From Gammaproteobacteria bacterium HGW-Gammaproteobacteria-11 (GTDB taxonomy: Bacteria > Pseudomonadota > Gammaproteobacteria > Pseudomonadales > Pseudomonadaceae): a DNA stretch of 64,000 bases. A program made the translations under genes and the position numbers. The stretch lies in NCBI GenBank assembly GCA_002840055.1, contig PGZJ01000001.1:372001-436000 (forward strand), read 5' to 3'. The notes under the pieces are model-generated. The model was not told the DNA's origin. It ran no database searches and saw only the letters and a program-made list of their open reading frames with translations. Positions 19,793-31,686 of the stretch are shown here, in pieces (the first letter of the stretch is position 1; each line of letters begins with the position of its first letter).

Positions 19793-19879
19793 GCCCAGGT
19801 GGTGAAATTGGTAGACACGCCAGCTTCAGGTGCTGGTGGCCTCACGGCCGTGGAAGTTCGAGTCTTCTCCTGGGCACCA
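19793..19879 (+). tRNA. tRNA-Leu (anticodon CAG), copy 1
   Basis: An 87-nt gene including encoded CCA. The acceptor stem is GCCCAGG / CCTGGGC. The anticodon loop TTCAGGT has CAG at 19827-19829 in stem CCAGC/GCTGG. A class II variable arm (TGGCCTCACGGCCG region) is typical of leucine tRNAs. The T-loop is GTTCGAGTC. It reads CUG, probably the main leucine codon here since CTG dominates these genes. Confidence 0.97.
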
Positions 19880-19929
19880 TTTTCAAGCTTCACGCACTAT
19901 CTCATGAAGCGCTTCGCGCTGCACGCAAT

Positions 19930-20016
19930 GCCCAGGTGGTGAAATTGGTAGACACGCCAGCTTCAGGTGCTGGTGGCCTCACGGCCGTGGAAGTTCGAGT
20001 CTTCTCCTGGGCACCA
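19930..20016 (+). tRNA. tRNA-Leu (anticodon CAG), copy 2
   Basis: Identical over all 87 nt to the copy 50 nt upstream, including the encoded CCA. The spacer contains the palindrome GAAGCGCTTC and no new promoter-like -10 box, so both copies are likely processed from one transcript. P. aeruginosa has a tRNA-Leu pair at the same place by recollection. Confidence 0.97.
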
Positions 20017-20116
20017 TCTTGCTTTTCGCTGTAACCCCCATTTTTCTGACCTCATGACCTCAAGCAGTAGCTCCGTTTCTGCTCGCGCAGCCTGTCGGCA
20101 TGCGCGCGGGAGACAC

Positions 20117-20141
20117 AAAAAAGCGCCCCGCAGGGCGCTTT
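20117..20141 (-). terminator. Intrinsic terminator of purA
   Basis: Stem AAAGCGCCC / GGGCGCTTT (9 bp, loop CGCA) at 20120-20141. On the minus strand it is followed by a T6 run (20117-20122). On the plus strand TTTCTGTT follows, so it may also end the tRNA-Leu transcript. Confidence 0.85.
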
Positions 20142-20155
20142 CTGTTAACTGCAAT

Positions 20156-22682
<2,527 letters not shown>

Positions 22683-22728
22683 TTTCAAACCTTTTACACA
22701 ATGAGGCGCCCTTGCTTCGACGCACTCT

Positions 22729-22914
22729 TCAGCGAATCAGATATAGAAACAGGGTGCCGCTCAGCATGCAGGCCAGACCAATCAAACGTATTTGACGATC
22801 AGGCACCTGAGCCACGCTTAACAGCATGCGCTTCCAGCGCGCCGGGGCCAGAAACGGCAACAGCCCCTCAATCACCAGAACCAGGCACAATGCTGCAGCC
22901 AAACTTTGCCACAT
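22729..22914 (-). CDS. DUF2065 small membrane protein
   Basis: Protein of 61 residues with two hydrophobic helices (about 2-22 and 42-60) separated by a basic loop (PARWKRMLL). It resembles the DUF2065/YjeT family found between hflC and purA or hisZ in gamma-proteobacteria. The function is unknown. The strong terminator after hflC lies upstream of it, so it probably heads the hisZ-purA transcript. Confidence 0.85.
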   Translation of the reverse strand: MWQSLAAALCLVLVIEGLLPFLAPARWKRMLLSVAQVPDRQIRLIGLACMLSGTLFLYLIR

Positions 22915-22975
22915 GGCTCACCCTCAAGCTCGCGCCGCAGGCGTTGTCGCCAAGGGCGACACACACGATAGTCAC

Positions 22976-22998
22976 AAAAAAGCCGGGATTACCCGGCT
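22976..22998 (-). terminator. Intrinsic terminator of the hflK-hflC unit
   Basis: Stem AGCCGGG / CCCGGCT (7 bp, loop of 4) at 22981-22998, followed on the minus strand by a T-run (22976-22980). It lies 66 bp after the hflC stop. Confidence 0.85.
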
Positions 22999-23064
22999 GC
23001 AAGATTGTATCACGTTTTTACCCGGCCACACCTGCATTGACTGCAGTAGTGGCCGGTCGATAGA

Positions 23065-23937
23065 TCAGCGAACGCCTTTGCCTTGCAGATAACGGAAGAA
23101 CTCGCTGTCCGGATCCAGTACCAGGATATCCGACTTGCTCGAGAAGCTCTCACGGTAGGCCTGAAGGCTGCGGTAGAAGGAGTAAAACTCGGGATCCTTG
23201 TTATAGGCCTCAGCATAAATGGCGGCTGCCTGGGCATCACCGTCACCGCGAATCTGCTCAGCTTCACGGAAGGCTTCAGCAAGAATCACCCGCTGCTGCC
23301 GATCAGCATCGGCACGAATACCCTCACCCAGCTCTCGACCCTTGGCGCGATGCTCACGGGCCTCACGCTCACGCTCGGTACTCATGCGTTCAAACACACT
23401 GCGGTTAACTTCACGGGGCAAATCGATCCCCTTGACCCTGACGTCCAGAACCTCGATACCCAACTCACGTTGCGCACTGGCATCAAGCGTTGAGGTGATG
23501 TCCGCCATCAACTGATCACGCTCACCAGAAACCACTTCGTTCAAGGTGCGACGAGCCACTTCGTTACGCAGCCCTGACTCCAGCTGGCGAGACAAGCGCT
23601 CCTCGGCAATAGAGCGCAAGCCGGAGGTAGCTGTATAAAAGCGCTGTACGTTGGCAATACGCCATTTGGCATAGGAATCAACCATCAAGGCTTTCTTTTC
23701 CAGTGTCAGATAACGCTGAGTTGAGGTATCCAGCGTCAGCAGGCGGCCGTCAAACAGCCGATGCTCCTGGACGAAGGGCAACTTGAAGTGCAGACCCGGC
23801 TGAACGTCGTCTCTGACTACCTTACCAAACTGCAATACCAGACCGCGCTCAATCTGGCTGACAACGAAAAAGCTGTTCCAACCCACAACCACAACCAGAA
23901 GGGCAGCAACCAACCCAAACATAGACTTGTTACTCAT
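23065..23937 (-). CDS. hflC: Modulator of FtsH protease HflC
   Basis: SPFH/prohibitin-family protein (290 residues) that forms the HflKC cage around the membrane protease FtsH. It has an N-terminal membrane anchor (about residues 5-25), then the SPFH domain and a coiled-coil region with EREREAREHRAKGRELGEG. Its ATG shares one base with the hflK stop (TGATG), so translation is coupled. It ends before a strong terminator. Confidence 0.96.
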   Translation of the reverse strand: MSNKSMFGLVAALLVVVVGWNSFFVVSQIERGLVLQFGKVVRDDVQPGLHFKLPFVQEHRLFDGRLLTLDTSTQRYLTLEKKALMVDSYAKWRIANVQRFYTATSGLRSIAEERLSRQLESGLRNEVARRTLNEVVSGERDQLMADITSTLDASAQRELGIEVLDVRVKGIDLPREVNRSVFERMSTEREREAREHRAKGRELGEGIRADADRQQRVILAEAFREAEQIRGDGDAQAAAIYAEAYNKDPEFYSFYRSLQAYRESFSSKSDILVLDPDSEFFRYLQGKGVR

Positions 23938-25115
23938 CAGCGTGTCTCCCTTGAACGCAGGTCACGCGGCTGCACCTGAACAGGCAAACGTGCCGTTGCA
24001 TCGCCTGCAGGCGAATTGCTCGATGACGAGGAAGAAGGCGCACTACCCTGCTGCATCAATCTATCCAGCGGCAGATAGAGCAGATTGTTGTTACCCTCGC
24101 CACCAGAGACCATGATTTTGCTGGTATTGCTCATCACATCCTGCAGCGTTTCTATGAACATGCGCTCACGCATGACCACTGGTGACAGCTTGTATTGCTC
24201 GACCAGCAAGTTGAAGCGCTGAGCTTCACCATCTGCCCTGGCAATAACCTCTTCACGGTAACCGTTAGCCTCTTCCAGCAGTCGCTGGGCCTGACCACGA
24301 GCCTCTGGAATGACGCCGTTGGCGTAGGATTCAGCCTGATTACGCTCACGCACCTCATCTTCACGGGCACGAATAACGTCATCAAAGGCATCCTGAACTT
24401 CGGCCGGTGCCTGGGCACTTTCAATGTTGACCTGCACAACGGTTATCCCGGTGTTGTAAAGATCGAGATAGCGTTGCAGACGTTCAGTCGTCTCAACACC
24501 CATCTGCTCCCGGCCTTCAGTCAGCACCTGGTGCATTGAGGTTGAACCAACAACGTGCCGTAGGGCGCTTTCTGTCGCATGACGAAGACTGGTCTCAGGG
24601 TCCTCAACCATAAGCACAAAGTTTTCCAGGTCGGAAATCCTGTACTGAACAGCCAAGGGAACCTCAACGATATTCTCATCCTGAGTCAACATCTGACCCT
24701 GCTGTCGATAGGAACGAACCTGCGTCACATTGCGCTGAAACTTGCGCTCTATTGGCGGGAAGTAGACATGCAAGCCCGACTCGACAGTCCGATCATACTC
24801 ACCGAAGCGCAGGATGATTGCCTGCTCCTGTTCGTCAACCATGTAGACAGCAAACGACAACCAGACAACCACGGCAACAAGACCAGCAATAAAGAACAGC
24901 GGCTTGGGTATTCCCTGGCCACCAGCGGTACCGCCGCCGGCGCTTTTGCCACCGCCTTTCTTGCCACCGAACATGCCATTGAGACTGTCCTGCAATTTGC
25001 GCAGTGCTTCATCAAGGTCAGGCGGACCCTGCTTGCCACCACGATTGCCGTTATTACCGCCACCACCCCAGGGGTCTTGATTGTTCTTGCCGCCACCAGG
25101 CTCATTCCAGGCCAT
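23937..25115 (-). CDS. hflK: Modulator of FtsH protease HflK
   Basis: Partner of HflC in the FtsH-regulating membrane complex. I chose the ATG at 25115 (392 residues, MAWNEPGGGKNNQDPWGGG) because GGAG lies 9 nt upstream; the longer ORF from 25184 has no support. The N-terminal ~70 residues are glycine-rich and disordered, followed by one membrane span (about 75-97), the SPFH domain and a helical region. The C-terminus is Ser- and Pro-rich. It lies between hflX and hflC. Confidence 0.96.
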   Translation of the reverse strand: MAWNEPGGGKNNQDPWGGGGNNGNRGGKQGPPDLDEALRKLQDSLNGMFGGKKGGGKSAGGGTAGGQGIPKPLFFIAGLVAVVVWLSFAVYMVDEQEQAIILRFGEYDRTVESGLHVYFPPIERKFQRNVTQVRSYRQQGQMLTQDENIVEVPLAVQYRISDLENFVLMVEDPETSLRHATESALRHVVGSTSMHQVLTEGREQMGVETTERLQRYLDLYNTGITVVQVNIESAQAPAEVQDAFDDVIRAREDEVRERNQAESYANGVIPEARGQAQRLLEEANGYREEVIARADGEAQRFNLLVEQYKLSPVVMRERMFIETLQDVMSNTSKIMVSGGEGNNNLLYLPLDRLMQQGSAPSSSSSSNSPAGDATARLPVQVQPRDLRSRETR

Positions 25116-25229
25116 AGCGTTCTCCGTATAAACGTAAACCAGCCAGACCGCCACCCGGATTGGATGACGATTCAATTCGTGCAATCCTACAGTAATTAGC
25201 GCACGTGACGCGAACCTGTCGGCCGTGCA

Positions 25230-26531
25230 TTATTGCAAAGTATGTTGCTGAAGAAAGACATCAGGTTGCCAGCCTTCACGCTTGAGCAACCGGTTGAAGT
25301 CAGCGCGCTGCAGACGCAAATCAAGCTGCTGTCGCCCATCATCGCTGATGCGTTCCGCGATAACGGCACCTGCCGCATAGAACTGTGCGCGCAACCGAGC
25401 CTCGGCGTGCTCCAGCAGGACGGACTCCTGAATTACATCCTCACCCAATCGCTCAGCCATCGCTTCTGCAAGCAGATCCAGCCCAAGGCCGTTCTGCGCT
25501 GAAACCCAGACGCGGACGGGAACGCCAGACTCATCACGCTGAATCTGCGGCTCGACTGCCTCGAGCAGATCGACCTTGTTGTAGACCTCAAGGATGGGCA
25601 GCTCAATGGCGCCAATCTCGCTAAGCACCTTGACCACCTGTTCAATATGCGAGTCGCGCTCAGGATCAGCTGCATCGATAACGTGCAGCAGCAGATCTGC
25701 CTGACTGGACTCCTCGAGGGTGGCACGAAAAGCCTCAACCAGCTTGTGTGGCAGGTGCCGAATGAAACCTACGGTGTCCGCAAGAATAACCGGGCCAATA
25801 TCTGCCAGCTCGATACGCCTGAGAGTGGGATCCAGCGTCGCAAACAACTGATCCGCCGCATAAACGCTGGACGCGGTAAGGGTGTTGAACAGAGTTGATT
25901 TGCCGGCGTTGGTATAGCCAACAAGAGAGACCACCGGGATTTCTGCCCGCCGCCGCGCGCGTCGCGCCTGCTCACGCTGACTACGAACTTTTTCCAGGCG
26001 ACGGGTAATCTGCTTGATCCGCTCGCGCAAAAGTCGACGATCGGTCTCCAGCTGGGTTTCACCCGGGCCACGCAAGCCAATGCCGCCCTTTTGCCGCTCA
26101 AGGTGAGTCCAGCCACGAACCAGACGAGTACTCAAATGGTCAAGCTGTGCCAGTTCGACCTGCAACTTGCCCTCATGAGTACGTGCACGCTGGGCGAAAA
26201 TATCCAGAATCAGCCCGGTCCGGTCAATGACCCGACACTGTAACTCACGCTCGAGATTACGCTCCTGACTGGGCGTCAACACATGATTGAAGATGACCAG
26301 GTCAGCAGCATGCTCACGCACTATTGACTGTATCTCGTCAACCTTGCCTGCCCCCACGAGGAAACGAGGGCTGGGCTGGTGACGATTGACAGTCATAAAG
26401 GCAGCAATATCCGCCCCTGCCGAGCTGACCAGCTCGACAAATTCCTGGGGATCTTCCCGGGTTCGCTCGTCATGACCTTCAAGATGGATGAGAACGGCCC
26501 GCTCTCCCCCTTCGTGACGCTCAAAAAACAA
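25230..26531 (-). CDS. hflX: Ribosome-associated GTPase HflX
   Basis: GTPase that binds the 50S subunit and rescues or splits stalled ribosomes. The 433-residue protein has the N-terminal HflX domain, the linker motif RGWTHLERQKGGIGLRGPGE, a coiled coil, and the G domain with GYTNAGKSTLFN near residue 205, DTVGFIRHLP and NKVD. The start is TTG, with GGAGG 5 nt upstream and the pseudomonad N-terminus MFFERHEGGERA; no better ATG exists nearby. It lies 17 bp after hfq. Confidence 0.95.
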   Translation of the reverse strand: MFFERHEGGERAVLIHLEGHDERTREDPQEFVELVSSAGADIAAFMTVNRHQPSPRFLVGAGKVDEIQSIVREHAADLVIFNHVLTPSQERNLERELQCRVIDRTGLILDIFAQRARTHEGKLQVELAQLDHLSTRLVRGWTHLERQKGGIGLRGPGETQLETDRRLLRERIKQITRRLEKVRSQREQARRARRRAEIPVVSLVGYTNAGKSTLFNTLTASSVYAADQLFATLDPTLRRIELADIGPVILADTVGFIRHLPHKLVEAFRATLEESSQADLLLHVIDAADPERDSHIEQVVKVLSEIGAIELPILEVYNKVDLLEAVEPQIQRDESGVPVRVWVSAQNGLGLDLLAEAMAERLGEDVIQESVLLEHAEARLRAQFYAAGAVIAERISDDGRQQLDLRLQRADFNRLLKREGWQPDVFLQQHTLQ

Positions 26532-26548
26532 TCAAGCCTCCCGACGCA

Positions 26549-26803
26549 TCAAAGGCTGTCAGCCTCGGCTTCGTCGCCACCGCCCTGAACCGGCAGGCGA
26601 ACTGGTCGGCCGGGCACAACAGTGGAAATTGCATGCTTGTAGACCATCTGGCTGACGGTGTTCTTGAGCAGAATGACAAACTGATCGAAAGATTCGATTT
26701 GACCCTGCAGTTTGATGCCGTTGACCAGATAAATGGATACCGGAACACGTTCCTTGCGCAGAACGTTCAGGTAAGGGTCTTGTAGTGAATGCCCTTTTGA
26801 CAT
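26549..26803 (-). CDS. hfq: RNA chaperone Hfq
   Basis: Hexameric Sm-like protein that pairs small RNAs with mRNAs and represses catabolic genes in pseudomonads. The ATG at 26803 (84 residues, [19 protein letters not shown]) has AGGAG 8 nt upstream. Sm1 and Sm2 motifs ([28 protein letters not shown]) are complete. The C-terminal tail is short (about 15 residues, ending EADSL), as in Pseudomonas. The 134-bp gap after miaA may hold its own promoter. Confidence 0.98.
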   Translation of the reverse strand: MSKGHSLQDPYLNVLRKERVPVSIYLVNGIKLQGQIESFDQFVILLKNTVSQMVYKHAISTVVPGRPVRLPVQGGGDEAEADSL

Positions 26804-26937
26804 TGCCTCACTCCTTTTGGAAACCATAGTGGTTAGCATTGTAACAATGCGAAATCGCCGAAATGCTCTCGTCCTGAGCGCTTACCGACGCAAAAAAATC
26901 TGATCTGGCACCTGAAAAGACTAGCAGATGATTTGAC

Positions 26938-27924
26938 CTATATGGTGACCTGCTCGACCCGTTTCAAGGCCTGCGCAAATCTTTTCGGGTCCATGCTATC
27001 AAACCAGTCAATATCAGACTTCCAACCGCGCAACCAGGTCATTTGCCGCTTGGCCAGTTGTCGGGTTGCAATCACCCCCCTTTCGACCGCTTCATCCAGT
27101 GAGAGTTTCCCATCGAGATGATCCCAGATCTGTCGATAGCCTACTGCACGCACCGAGGGCATGCCGACATGCAGATCGGGGCGCGCGTGCAGTTGACAGA
27201 CTTCATCGACAAATCCAAGCCGCAGCATAGTCGAAAAACGCTCTGCAATGCGCTCATGCAGAACAGAACGCTCACGGGGTGCGACAGAAAGATAATGCAT
27301 AGTATAGGGTAAAAATGTGCCATTGCGCGCCGTTGTGCAGGCTTTTTCTGCGGCTTGCAATCGATGCCAGTCGCTCAAGCTGGTGCCTGATACCAGAAAT
27401 ACTTCATAAGCACGCTGAATTCGTTGTGGATCGTTGGGGTGAATGCGCGCAGCCGACTCGGGGTCAACCTCGGCAAGCCGGGCGTGAACCGCGGCCCAGC
27501 CCTCTGCAGCAGCCATTATCTCAAGCTGTTGCCGCACCCCGGCATCAGCCTGTGGCATCGGCGCCAAACCGTCAGCCAGGGCCTTGAAATACAGCATGGT
27601 ACCGCCAACCAGAAGGGGAATACGGCCACGCGCGCTGATCTCGTCAATCAAACGCAACACATCGGCACGAAACAGCGCCGCCGAATAGGCTTGCGCCGGG
27701 TCGAGAATGTCAACAAGGTGGTGAGGGTAGCGCGCCAGGGTGTCCGCATCCGGCTTGGCTGTACCGATATCCATGCCTCGATAGACCAGTGCAGAATCCA
27801 CACTGACCAACTCACAGGGCAGATTATCCGCCAGATACAAGGCCAGATCGGTCTTGCCGGCGGCAGTGGGGCCCATCAGACAGATCACCGCCGGAGACTG
27901 ACTGCTCATGACGCCGCCCGACAT
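26938..27924 (-). CDS. miaA: tRNA dimethylallyltransferase MiaA
   Basis: Adds a dimethylallyl group to A37 of tRNAs that read UNN codons. The 328-residue protein has the P-loop [30 protein letters not shown] and [14 protein letters not shown] motifs. The start could be the ATG at 27924 or the one at 27909; neither has a clear ribosome binding site. It lies 24 bp after mutL and before hfq, the classic mutL-miaA-hfq-hflX order. Confidence 0.96.
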   Translation of the reverse strand: MSGGVMSSQSPAVICLMGPTAAGKTDLALYLADNLPCELVSVDSALVYRGMDIGTAKPDADTLARYPHHLVDILDPAQAYSAALFRADVLRLIDEISARGRIPLLVGGTMLYFKALADGLAPMPQADAGVRQQLEIMAAAEGWAAVHARLAEVDPESAARIHPNDPQRIQRAYEVFLVSGTSLSDWHRLQAAEKACTTARNGTFLPYTMHYLSVAPRERSVLHERIAERFSTMLRLGFVDEVCQLHARPDLHVGMPSVRAVGYRQIWDHLDGKLSLDEAVERGVIATRQLAKRQMTWLRGWKSDIDWFDSMDPKRFAQALKRVEQVTI

Positions 27925-27948
27925 CTCACAGCCCCCACCAAGGCGCCG

Positions 27949-29784
27949 TTAACGTCCACGTAAAAACAGCCTGTCCAGGTCCTGCATACCCAGTTGCGTC
28001 CAGGTAGGCCTGCCGTGATTGCACTGACCCGAACGCTCAGTCTGCTCCATATCACGCAGCAGCGCATTCATCTCGGCCAGCGTCAAACGCCGATTGGCGC
28101 GAATGGCGCCGTGGCAGGCCATGGTCCCCAGCAATTCATTGCGATGCGCAAGAATACGGTCGCTGGTACCGTACTCGAGCAGGTCACTCAGAACGTCACG
28201 CACCAGCTGCTCAGCGTCAGCCTGGCGCAACAGCGCTGGCGTTTGCCGGATAGTCAGTGTTTCCGGGCCCATGCGTTGCAGTTCAAAGCCCAGACGAGCA
28301 AACCACTCGGCATGCTCCTCGGCGCAGTCAGCCTCGCGCTGGCTTACCGCGAGTGACTCCGGCACCAGTAAGGGCTGACCGCGCAGTCCCTCTTGATCCA
28401 TAGCCAGCTTGAGGCGCTCATAGGTAATCCGCTCATGCGCCGCGTGCATATCGACCACCACCAGTCCGTGGGCATTTTCTGCGAGGATATACACCCCGTG
28501 CAGCTGCGCCAGGGCATAACCCATGGGCGGCACATCATCAGCGGACGTGTCGGCGGGCACTGTCTTCCCGGTGTCGGCATACAGACCCGAGTAAGCTGCC
28601 AGTGTACCCGCCACAGCGCCAGCTGATGGCCGCTCGGGGCGATAACCGGTATCCGCTTGCCAGGACGCGGCTGGCTCATTCAAGCCCATGCTGGTCTGCC
28701 CGGAAAAAATCCCGGCCGCCTGACCGACCGCCGCCGGCTGGGTTAGTGTCTCGGCCTGCTCAGGCTGCGACTGATCGCCCGGGCGCTGATCGGCCAGAGC
28801 ACGGTGTAGCGTGCTGAAGAGAAAGTCATGGACCATACGGCCATCGCGAAACCGGACTTCATGCTTGGTCGGATGCACGTTGACATCAACCACCGCAGGA
28901 TCGACCTCAAGATAGAGCACGAAGGTCGGATGCCGGCCATTGAACAGGACATCGCGATAGGCCTGACGCACCGCATGGACCACCAGCTTGTCACGAATCA
29001 TGCGACCGTTGACAAAGAAGTACTGCAAATCGGCCTGACTGCGTGAAAAGGTCGGCAGGCCGACCCAGCCCCACAGGCGCAAACCGGCACGCTCGTTATC
29101 AATAAAGCGTGACTGTTCGACAAAGGCTGGTCCGCAGACACTGGCTACCCGCCGGCGTGCTTCCAGCTCACCCTGTGCTGAGCGCAGACTGAATACCGAG
29201 CGGCCATTATGGCGCAAGTTGAATGCCACATCGAAACGCGACAGAGCCAGACGCTTGACCACTTCTTCCAGATGACTGAACTCGGTTTTTTCGGTGCGCA
29301 GGAACTTACGGCGGGCCGGCGTATTGAAGAACAAATCGCGCACTTCAACCGTAGTACCCCGCGGATGCGCTGCAGGCTGAAGAAGCGGCGCCATATCGCG
29401 GCCCTCGGTCTCTACCTGCCAGGCCTGATCAGCGCCCTCGCTACAGGAGGTCAACGTAAGGCGCGACACCGAACTGACCGACGCCAGAGCTTCACCCCTG
29501 AAGCCCAGGGTAGCCACACGCTCCAGATCATCCAGATCGCGAATCTTGCTGGTGGCGTGGCGCGACAGTGCCAACGACAGATCATCCTGCTGAATGCCGC
29601 AACCATCGTCACGCACCCTGAGCAGCTTGACGCCGCCCTGCTCCACATCAATATCAACGCGTTGGGCGCCAGCATCCAGACTGTTTTCCAACAGTTCCTT
29701 GATAACCGATGCTGGACGCTCAACCACCTCACCGGCGGCAATCTGGTTTGCCAACCGCGGGCTGAGTAATTGGATCCGCGCCAT
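27949..29784 (-). CDS. mutL: DNA mismatch repair protein MutL
   Basis: Mismatch-repair ATPase of 611 residues. The GHKL ATPase motifs are all at the N-terminus: [22 protein letters not shown] and [14 protein letters not shown]. The C-terminal domain contains [12 protein letters not shown] around residue 440, a form of the DxHA(X)2E(X)4E endonuclease motif, so this MutL probably nicks DNA itself, consistent with pseudomonads lacking MutH. The start at 29784 ([21 protein letters not shown]) lies one base after the amiB stop. Confidence 0.96.
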   Translation of the reverse strand: MARIQLLSPRLANQIAAGEVVERPASVIKELLENSLDAGAQRVDIDVEQGGVKLLRVRDDGCGIQQDDLSLALSRHATSKIRDLDDLERVATLGFRGEALASVSSVSRLTLTSCSEGADQAWQVETEGRDMAPLLQPAAHPRGTTVEVRDLFFNTPARRKFLRTEKTEFSHLEEVVKRLALSRFDVAFNLRHNGRSVFSLRSAQGELEARRRVASVCGPAFVEQSRFIDNERAGLRLWGWVGLPTFSRSQADLQYFFVNGRMIRDKLVVHAVRQAYRDVLFNGRHPTFVLYLEVDPAVVDVNVHPTKHEVRFRDGRMVHDFLFSTLHRALADQRPGDQSQPEQAETLTQPAAVGQAAGIFSGQTSMGLNEPAASWQADTGYRPERPSAGAVAGTLAAYSGLYADTGKTVPADTSADDVPPMGYALAQLHGVYILAENAHGLVVVDMHAAHERITYERLKLAMDQEGLRGQPLLVPESLAVSQREADCAEEHAEWFARLGFELQRMGPETLTIRQTPALLRQADAEQLVRDVLSDLLEYGTSDRILAHRNELLGTMACHGAIRANRRLTLAEMNALLRDMEQTERSGQCNHGRPTWTQLGMQDLDRLFLRGR

Positions 29785-29785
29785 G

Positions 29786-31177
29786 TCAGGGCTCATTCCG
29801 CACAAGCAGGCTGCCTGCCGGCACCTTCAAAACCTGACCAACGCGAATCTGGTCATTGGTCAACGCGTTGGCCTGACGCAAGCTGGCTACCGATACATCA
29901 TAACGATTTGCTATCAACGACAGGCTTTCACCTCTGGCCACAGTATGTTCAGCTGGACGACGCACTTGCAATTGTCCACTGGCCTTCATTGCGGCTATGC
30001 GCGTGCCAGGTGGCGGGCTGCGATGGAAATACTCCCTGACGCCTGTATGCATTGCACGCGCCAGCGCCTGTTGATGACTGCGGGTAACCAGCTTTTGCGC
30101 TTCACCAGGATTGGAAATAAAGCCGGTTTCGACCAGTATCGAGGGAATGTCCGGAGATTTCAGCACCATAAAGCCGGCCTGTTCCACGCGGCGCTTGTGC
30201 AAGGGTGTAATCCGACCAATGGAAGCCAACACCTGCTGGCCAACATCAAGACTGGCTGACAGCGTCGCGGTCATAGACAGATCGAGCAATACACTGGCCA
30301 GCACCTGATCACGATCTTCCAGGCTGACGCCGCCGACCCCACCAATCAAGTCGGAGCGGTTTTCACGGTCTGCCAACAGGCGCGCCGTTTCCGAGGTCGC
30401 ACCACGGTCAGACAAGGCAAATACCGAGGCTCCGAATGCGCTGGCGCGCGTGAAGGCATCGGCGTGAATAGAAATAAACAGATCCGCATTATGTTGGCGT
30501 GCTATCTCGGTACGGCGCCGCAAAGGGATAAAATAATCGCCGGTTCTGACCAGCTCAGCCCTGAACCCGGGCTCAGCATCCAGTAAGGTTTTCAGCTCGC
30601 GGGCAATCGCCAGCACAACAATTTTCTCGCGAGCACCGCCTGGACCAAGCGCACCAGGGTCTTCACCACCGTGGCCGGCATCCAATGCAATGATGATGTC
30701 TCGCTCACCCTCTGGCGGCGCTGTTCGGCTCGGCGTAACCGGCAGATTTGTGGCGGCAGGCTGAGCGACTGATGGCAAGGCAGGATCCGATTGCTCCTGG
30801 TCAAACAGGTCGATGACCAGACGATGCCCATACTGCTGATTGGGTGGCAAGGCAAAGCTTTTGGCGGTTACCTGACGCGACAAGTCCAGTACAACGCGCA
30901 GGTCAGACTGTTCTCGCGGCGCTGAACGGACGCCGGTCAGAGGGGTTCCTTCCAGCGGCAGGGCGCTGACATCGGCGCTGAATCTGGCACCGCTTAAATC
31001 AATGACAATGCGTTCCGGGCTGGAGAGGGTAAACAGTGTGTGCTCCGACGGGCCAGTCAGGTCAAAAACCAGCCGAGTGTTATCGGGCGCACGCCAGATC
31101 CGCACATTCTGAATATCAGCAGCCTTCAACACACCTGTCATCAAAAGACACAGGCAGCAGATAAATCCTCTCAGCAT
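29786..31177 (-). CDS. amiB: N-acetylmuramoyl-L-alanine amidase AmiB
   Basis: Periplasmic amidase that cleaves septal peptidoglycan for daughter-cell separation. The 463-residue protein has a signal peptide (first ~20 residues, ending VLKAA), an AMIN domain (about 22-125), an Amidase_3 zinc domain with [18 protein letters not shown] and VETGFISN, and a C-terminal LysM domain (about 415-458). I preferred the ATG at 31177 (AAGGGG about 8 nt upstream) over 31210 because it gives a clean signal peptide. It follows tsaE and overlaps nothing. Confidence 0.94.
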   Translation of the reverse strand: MLRGFICCLCLLMTGVLKAADIQNVRIWRAPDNTRLVFDLTGPSEHTLFTLSSPERIVIDLSGARFSADVSALPLEGTPLTGVRSAPREQSDLRVVLDLSRQVTAKSFALPPNQQYGHRLVIDLFDQEQSDPALPSVAQPAATNLPVTPSRTAPPEGERDIIIALDAGHGGEDPGALGPGGAREKIVVLAIARELKTLLDAEPGFRAELVRTGDYFIPLRRRTEIARQHNADLFISIHADAFTRASAFGASVFALSDRGATSETARLLADRENRSDLIGGVGGVSLEDRDQVLASVLLDLSMTATLSASLDVGQQVLASIGRITPLHKRRVEQAGFMVLKSPDIPSILVETGFISNPGEAQKLVTRSHQQALARAMHTGVREYFHRSPPPGTRIAAMKASGQLQVRRPAEHTVARGESLSLIANRYDVSVASLRQANALTNDQIRVGQVLKVPAGSLLVRNEP

Positions 31178-31206
31178 TGCGCTACCCCTTCCCCCGGCGT
31201 TACCCA

Positions 31207-31686
31207 TCATGGCTGTTTCTTGCTCTGACTTTGTTGGATGGCCACGCAGGCATCTTCTCCCCGGGCGGTATGGGCTTGCAAGCCTACTCGACGACCGGCG
31301 CCTTCATTGCCTATGGTAATGCTCAGGTCCGGCATAGGCAAAACGCCTCTGCCCTTGTCTGGCCATTCAATCAGGCACAGGCTGTCTGCACTGAAATAAT
31401 CTCGAATACCCAGAAACTCCAACTCTTCAGGATCCAGGAGGCGGTACAGGTCAAAATGATAAATCACCCCCGTGGCCAGTTCATAGGGCTCAACCAGAGT
31501 AAAAGTGGGACTCTTGACCGCACCAATATGCCCTTGACCACGAATAAGGCCGCGACTCAGGGTAGTCTTGCCGGCGCCCAGATCACCCTGCAGATAAATC
31601 ACCCCACGCCCCTGCATGGCCGAACCAATGGCAGCACCGAGTGCCTGCATGGCATCCTCATCGGTGATCAGAAACTCATGATTCAT
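31207..31686 (-). CDS. tsaE: tRNA threonylcarbamoyladenosine ATPase subunit TsaE
   Basis: ATPase subunit of the TsaBDE complex that makes t6A37 in tRNAs. The 159-residue protein has the P-loop GDLGAGKTTLSRGLIRG, the SPTFTLVEPY motif and YHFDLYRL. Its ATG overlaps the nnr stop by 4 bp (ATGA). It is encoded between nnr and amiB, as in other gamma-proteobacteria. Confidence 0.95.
   Translation of the reverse strand: MNHEFLITDEDAMQALGAAIGSAMQGRGVIYLQGDLGAGKTTLSRGLIRGQGHIGAVKSPTFTLVEPYELATGVIYHFDLYRLLDPEELEFLGIRDYFSADSLCLIEWPDKGRGVLPMPDLSITIGNEGAGRRVGLQAHTARGEDACVAIQQSQSKKQP

Noticed and set aside
19783..20034. 83-residue ORF across the tRNA pair
   Set aside because: It only reads through two copies of the tRNA gene in one frame; the repeat in the protein mirrors the duplicated tRNA.
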